Source: DUAG01 sp046756865 (GTDB lineage: Bacteria > Nitrospirota > Nitrospiria > SBBL01 > JAADHI01). From it: a stretch of 8,866 bases of DNA. The notes under the pieces were generated by a model that worked only from the letters and a program-made list of their open reading frames with translations, was not told where the DNA came from and ran no database searches. Of this stretch, positions 5,338-8,866 are shown piece by piece. The stretch is from positions 1 through 8,866 of the forward strand of contig JBHHXE010000092.1 of NCBI GenBank assembly GCA_046756865.1, read 5' to 3'. The translations under genes were made by a program, and so were the position numbers. Every line of letters starts with the position of its first letter. Position 1 is the stretch's first letter.

Positions 5338-8052
5338 ATGGGCAACGCGACTCCCTTAATGAATCAGTACCTGGAGATTAAAAAGGGTTACCCTGAGGCC
5401 ATTCTTTTCTTTCGCGTTGGCGATTTTTATGAGATGTTTCTCGACGACGCAGTCACGGCCTCTAAAACCCTTCAGATCACATTAACCTCCCGCGATAAGA
5501 ACAGCACCAATCCAATTCCCCTCTGCGGTGTTCCTTATCACGCCGCCTCCGGCTATATCGCCAAATTGATCCGCTCCGGTTTCTCGGTCGCCATCTGTGA
5601 TCAGGTTGAAGATCCTGCCGCGGCCAAAGGGCTGGTCAAGCGCGAGGTTGTTCGCGTCATCACCCCCGGCACGGTCATTGAACCCGAACTTCTCTCCGAG
5701 AAAGAAAACAACTATGTGGCTTCACTCATGTGGGATTCCAAATCACCTTTGTCCCGTAAAACCCGGATCGGACTGGCTTACCTTGATCTGTCCACGGGAG
5801 ATTTTCGCATGCTTCCTTCCTGTGCCGGTTGGGGAGAGATTGAAGGCGAACTCCTGAAGATCGGCCCGAAAGAAATTCTAATTCCATCAAGTAAAAAAAG
5901 AAAAGTAGTGATGGAGAAGGAGGGCGCGGGGAAGGAAACCCTGTCCGGCCTCCTTCAAAAGTCCTGGACGATCCGGCAGATTTCACCTGAATTCTTCAAC
6001 ACGGCAGAAGCCGATGAGATCCTGAAAAAACACTTCCAAGTCCATTCCGTCCAGTCACTCGGAGGCGACCCACTCAGCCTCTGCGCCGCGGGAGCCCTTT
6101 TATCCCATATAAAGGAAACGCAAAAGACCGCCCTCGGGAATATTGTCTCGCTTCGGCCCATCGTGTCGGAAGACCTGATGCGGATACACCCCCTGGCCAT
6201 CCGGCACCTCGACCTGGTCCCTCTCAGCCGCGATAAAACAAGCGGAACCCTCGCGCATCTCCTGGATCAAACCATGACCGCCATGGGAGGCCGCCTCCTA
6301 AAGGACTGGATTCTTCACCCCCTGCTTCGACCAGAAAAGATCAATCAGCGCCTCGACGCCATTGATTATTTTTTTGAAGATCTTGCACTTCGAACAGCCC
6401 TCCGGAAGCAGCTTAAAAAGATTGCGGACATTGAACGTCTCATCGGGCGAATCAGTCTGAAGGCCGCCCATCCGCGTGACCTCATCGCCCTGAAAGAGTC
6501 GACACGGCGCCTCCCCGAAATTCAGAAAGAACTCACCCACCCGGGTGAATTTTCGGCACAAAAAGAATTACCCCGACACATCGCTGAGATGATCATATCA
6601 TGGGACAATCTGGATGAGATCTTCAAACTGATTGATAAGACCATCGTGCCGGAACCGCCCCTCTCCCTCAAGGAAGGGGGCATCATTAAAGAGGGCTACT
6701 CGGAAGAACTTGACGCGCTCCGGCTTTTTCAGAAAGAAGGCCGGTCGATGCTGACAGAGGTTGAGAACCGGGAACGGAGACGAACCGGAATCGAAACCCT
6801 GAAAGTCCGCTATAATCGCGTCTTCGGCTACTATATTGAAGTCAGCAAAGCACAACTGTCCAAGGTCCCCATGGACTATGTCCGGAAGCAGACGCTTACC
6901 CACGCAGAGCGTTTTATTACGGAAGCGTTGAAAGAAATTGAGGAAAAACTGAGCGGTGCAACGGAAAAAATCAAGTCTATGGAAAGTGAGGCCTTTGAAT
7001 GTGTCCGCTTGAAGCTTTCCAGGCAGGTGGCCCGGATTCAGGAGATGGGGAGAAAGCTTGCATTGCTAGATCTCCTGACAAACCTCTCTGAAGTTGCCCA
7101 CCAGAACAATTACTGCCGACCCGAGGTCGACGGCAGCCAGACGATAAGGATCATTGAGGGAAGACATCCGGTCTTGGAACAGGGAGACCTCTTGAATAAT
7201 CCGGGGGACAGACAGCCCTTTATTCCGAATGACACCCTGATTGCACCTCCATCACAGCGCATGCTGATTCTGACCGGACCCAATATGGCCGGAAAATCAA
7301 CCTATATGCGGCAGATCGCCCTGATTATCCTCATGGCACAAATGGGCAGCTTTGTCCCGGCAAAGGAGGCAGCCATCGGCGTGGCCGATCAGATCTTTAC
7401 CCGCGTCGGGGCACAGGACGCGATTATTGAGGGGATGAGCACCTTCATGGTCGAGATGACGGAGATGGCACAGATTCTTCTCTACGCAACAGATAAAAGC
7501 CTCATTCTCCTGGATGAGATCGGACGGGGGACAAGTACTTACGATGGAATAAGCATTGCCTGGGCCATTGCGGAATATGTCCATTCCGATCAACTCGGAG
7601 CACGGACGCTCTTTGCCACGCATTATCACGAATTGACCGGCCTCGCTGACCAGCATGAAGGCATTCGTAACTATCATATCCTCGTCCGGGAATGGAATGA
7701 CGAAATCCTCTTTCTCAGAAAGATGGTTCCGGGCGGCGCGGATAAAAGCTATGGGATTCAGGTTGGGCGACTGGCCGGGCTCCCGCCAAAAATTGTCCGG
7801 CGGGCCAAAGAGGTCTTAAAGGAACTGGAAGAAAAATCCTGGGACACCCCAATCCATGTCCATCCCTCGAAAAACCCGAACGAAAAAAAGGGAGAGCAGC
7901 CCGACCTTTTCTCCGCCGTAGCAGAGTCCGAAAAAAAACCAATCACACACCCTGTCGTCGAAGCGCTCCGGAAGATCGACCCCCTGAATATGACGCCGAT
8001 AAAGGCAATACAAATCCTGGCCGATCTTTCCAGAAAGGCAAAAAATGAATGA
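5338..8052 (+). CDS. mutS: DNA mismatch repair protein MutS
   Basis: MutS binds base mismatches and small loops and, on binding ATP, becomes a sliding clamp that recruits MutL. At 904 residues it is a full-length MutS1, slightly longer than the usual 850-880. Domains run in the normal order: mismatch reading with GDFYEMF (Phe30 and Glu32 form the F-x-E wedge), the connector, the lever and clamp region with VFGYYIEVSK and THAERFITEALKE, then the ATPase with Walker A GPNMAGKST (647-655), signature STFMVEM, Walker B LILLDEIGRG (722-731) and THYHEL (761-766). The C-terminal tail has QPDLF (854-858), which fits the beta-clamp binding pattern, and ends with DPLNMTPIKAIQILADL, the usual terminal helix. 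The RBS is weak (GGA, 5 nt before the ATG) in an A-rich leader. It overlaps pdxH by 8 bp and probably shares a transcript with it. No mutL is in the window. Confidence 0.99.
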   Translation: MGNATPLMNQYLEIKKGYPEAILFFRVGDFYEMFLDDAVTASKTLQITLTSRDKNSTNPIPLCGVPYHAASGYIAKLIRSGFSVAICDQVEDPAAAKGLVKREVVRVITPGTVIEPELLSEKENNYVASLMWDSKSPLSRKTRIGLAYLDLSTGDFRMLPSCAGWGEIEGELLKIGPKEILIPSSKKRKVVMEKEGAGKETLSGLLQKSWTIRQISPEFFNTAEADEILKKHFQVHSVQSLGGDPLSLCAAGALLSHIKETQKTALGNIVSLRPIVSEDLMRIHPLAIRHLDLVPLSRDKTSGTLAHLLDQTMTAMGGRLLKDWILHPLLRPEKINQRLDAIDYFFEDLALRTALRKQLKKIADIERLIGRISLKAAHPRDLIALKESTRRLPEIQKELTHPGEFSAQKELPRHIAEMIISWDNLDEIFKLIDKTIVPEPPLSLKEGGIIKEGYSEELDALRLFQKEGRSMLTEVENRERRRTGIETLKVRYNRVFGYYIEVSKAQLSKVPMDYVRKQTLTHAERFITEALKEIEEKLSGATEKIKSMESEAFECVRLKLSRQVARIQEMGRKLALLDLLTNLSEVAHQNNYCRPEVDGSQTIRIIEGRHPVLEQGDLLNNPGDRQPFIPNDTLIAPPSQRMLILTGPNMAGKSTYMRQIALIILMAQMGSFVPAKEAAIGVADQIFTRVGAQDAIIEGMSTFMVEMTEMAQILLYATDKSLILLDEIGRGTSTYDGISIAWAIAEYVHSDQLGARTLFATHYHELTGLADQHEGIRNYHILVREWNDEILFLRKMVPGGADKSYGIQVGRLAGLPPKIVRRAKEVLKELEEKSWDTPIHVHPSKNPNEKKGEQPDLFSAVAESEKKPITHPVVEALRKIDPLNMTPIKAIQILADLSRKAKNE
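8032..8038 (+). promoter_or_regulatory. Strong ribosome binding site for pdxH inside mutS
   Basis: AGAAAGG ends 6 nt before the ATG at 8045, within the last codons of mutS. It fixes the pdxH start and shows that pdxH is translated from the mutS message, as the two frames overlap by 8 bp. Confidence 0.6.
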
Positions 8053-8659
8053 ATCAAACGATACTCCTGATAAGGCAAAGAATTCTTCAAATCCGATTGC
8101 ACGATTCACTGCCGTTTTTGAGGAGGCAACCAGAACATTTTCTTATGACCCGACGGCCTGCACCCTTGCCACAACCGGTCCGGAAGGGAAACCCTCTGTT
8201 CGCGTGGTGTTGCTGAAGGGCTTTGATGAACGAGGCTTCATCATCTACACAAATCTGGAAAGCCGGAAAGGTAAAGAAATCAGAGCACTCCCCTATGCCG
8301 CCCTCTGCTTTTACTGGCCCCAGATCAATGAGCAGGTTCGGATCGAAGGGCGGGTCGAACAGGTGGACGACGCGGAAGCCGATATCTACTTTGCAACCCG
8401 TCCCCGGGGCGCCCGGATCGGGGCATGGGCCTCAAAACAGAGCAAAGCCTTCTCAGAACGATCCGAACTTGAAAACCGCGTAAAAATATATGAAGAAAAA
8501 TTTTCCGGGAGGGATATCCCCCGCCCACCTTTCTGGTCCGGATTCCGTGTTATTCCGGAGAAAATTGAATTCTGGACGGCACAGGAGGACCGCCTCCACG
8601 ACCGCACGCTATATACCCGTGAGGGTGAAGCATGGGTGACCATTCGGCTCTACCCTTAG
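8045..8659 (+). CDS. pdxH: Pyridoxamine/pyridoxine 5'-phosphate oxidase PdxH
   Basis: PdxH is an FMN enzyme that oxidises pyridoxine 5'-phosphate or pyridoxamine 5'-phosphate to pyridoxal 5'-phosphate, using oxygen and releasing hydrogen peroxide. The 204 residues match the usual ~210. Visible blocks are RVVLLKGFDERGF (53-65) and YTNLESRKG (68-76) at the FMN site, FYWPQINEQVRIEGRV (89-104), RPRGARIGAWASKQS (119-133), PRPPFWSGFRV (159-169), and IEFWTAQEDRLHDR (174-187) with the substrate-binding Arg183 and His185. The C-terminus ends RLYP, close to the family's usual RLxP. It uses the product of pdxJ, which lies at the other end of the window, so the two steps are close but not adjacent. No clear terminator follows the stop. 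Confidence 0.97.
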   Translation: MNESNDTPDKAKNSSNPIARFTAVFEEATRTFSYDPTACTLATTGPEGKPSVRVVLLKGFDERGFIIYTNLESRKGKEIRALPYAALCFYWPQINEQVRIEGRVEQVDDAEADIYFATRPRGARIGAWASKQSKAFSERSELENRVKIYEEKFSGRDIPRPPFWSGFRVIPEKIEFWTAQEDRLHDRTLYTREGEAWVTIRLYP

Positions 8660-8720
8660 GTTTTACCCCCAAATCCCTCCATTCATACACCTTATACAAA
8701 CTCCCAATTTCCCAAATATC

Positions 8721-8729
8721 TGGTATAAT
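8721..8729 (+). promoter_or_regulatory. Extended -10 promoter element (TGGTATAAT)
   Basis: TATAAT at 8724-8729 is a perfect sigma-70-type -10 box and is preceded by TG one base away, which makes a full extended -10. The expected -35 position at 17 bp spacing reads CTCCCA, a poor match, as is common for extended -10 promoters. Transcription would start near 8736 and run rightward, reading the stem-loop at 8750-8789 and whatever lies past the window. The surrounding AT-rich stretch differs from the GC-richer genes, which supports a real promoter. Confidence 0.55.
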
Positions 8730-8749
8730 TTACAATCAGGTTGCCTCTT

Positions 8750-8789
8750 GGGGCTGAAAAGTCGATAAACATCTGACCTTTTCAACCCT
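8750..8789 (+). other. Imperfect stem-loop in the presumed 5' leader
   Basis: GGGCTGAAAAG (8751-8761) pairs with CTTTTCAACCC (8778-8788), ten of eleven positions, plus a G-U pair at the base (8750 with 8789), around a 16-nt loop. The stem begins about 15 nt after the expected start of transcription. Only a short T run (TCTTT) follows, so it is not a classic terminator. It may be a leader structure, part of a small RNA, or chance. Confidence 0.4.
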
Positions 8790-8866
8790 CTTTGCAATAA
8801 TAACGCTCCCTCATTAAGGGATCTCCATCTCACCAGAGGATCCTCGATCTCTTGTTTATGACTTTA

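Larger units (their letters stand above)
8660..8866 (+). other. Gene-free stretch after pdxH to the window end
   Basis: No convincing coding frame, tRNA or rRNA is visible in these 207 bp. The first 60 bp are rich in C and T on the plus strand and hold no hairpin-plus-T-tract terminator for pdxH. Then come an extended -10 box, an imperfect stem-loop, a small hairpin TCCCT/AGGGA (8807-8811 with 8817-8821), and a 10-bp perfect palindrome GAGGATCCTC (8836-8845). An ATG at 8858-8860, with a TTG two codons before it, is open to the edge, but no well-spaced RBS precedes it. It may or may not be the start of a gene beyond the window. Confidence 0.5.

Noticed and set aside
8836..8845. GAGGATCCTC palindrome as an operator or phage attachment site
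   Set aside because: A single 10-bp palindrome in a few hundred bases is weak evidence, and no integrase or second copy is visible.
8858..8866. ATG at 8858 as the start of a further gene
   Set aside because: Only three codons are inside the window and the nearest purine-rich run (8835-8840) is about 17 nt away, too far for normal initiation.

Overview
The window is one compact, plus-strand run of bacterial housekeeping genes. No mobile element, CRISPR array, tRNA or rRNA is visible. The gene families (PdxJ/PdxH for the DXP-dependent route to pyridoxal phosphate, a LapA-domain inner-membrane protein, MutS with a beta-clamp-type motif) and the moderately high GC point to a Gram-negative bacterium. 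The order pdxJ-acpS-nnr-...-tsaE resembles what I recall of deltaproteobacterial and Nitrospirota-type genomes, but that lineage guess is weak. PdxH uses molecular oxygen, so at least microaerobic growth is likely.

Layout. Positions 1-564 hold the 3' part of pdxJ; roughly the first 53 codons lie outside the window. acpS (572-982), nnr (960-2528), an unrecognised membrane-anchored protein (2515-3132), tsaE (3114-3638), a family 4 type uracil-DNA glycosylase (3631-4410), a HIT-family nucleotide-binding protein (4407-4889) and a LapA-domain protein (4891-5229) follow with overlaps or gaps of only a few bases. This looks like one translationally coupled operon. A 108-bp gap (5230-5337) with a short direct repeat and weak hairpins separates it from mutS (5338-8052), which overlaps pdxH (8045-8659) by 8 bp. 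The last 207 bp (8660-8866) carry no recognisable gene but do hold a perfect extended -10 box followed by an imperfect stem-loop.

How the genes relate. pdxJ makes pyridoxine 5'-phosphate and pdxH oxidises it to pyridoxal 5'-phosphate, so two steps of one pathway sit at opposite ends of the window. acpS activates acyl carrier protein. nnr repairs hydrated NAD(P)H. tsaE takes part in t6A tRNA modification. The glycosylase and MutS repair uracil and mismatches in DNA, and the HIT protein probably handles nucleotides. The common theme is cofactor making, metabolite repair and genome upkeep.

I see no clearly novel system. The best candidates for a second look are the unrecognised membrane protein between nnr and tsaE, and the promoter plus stem-loop after pdxH.
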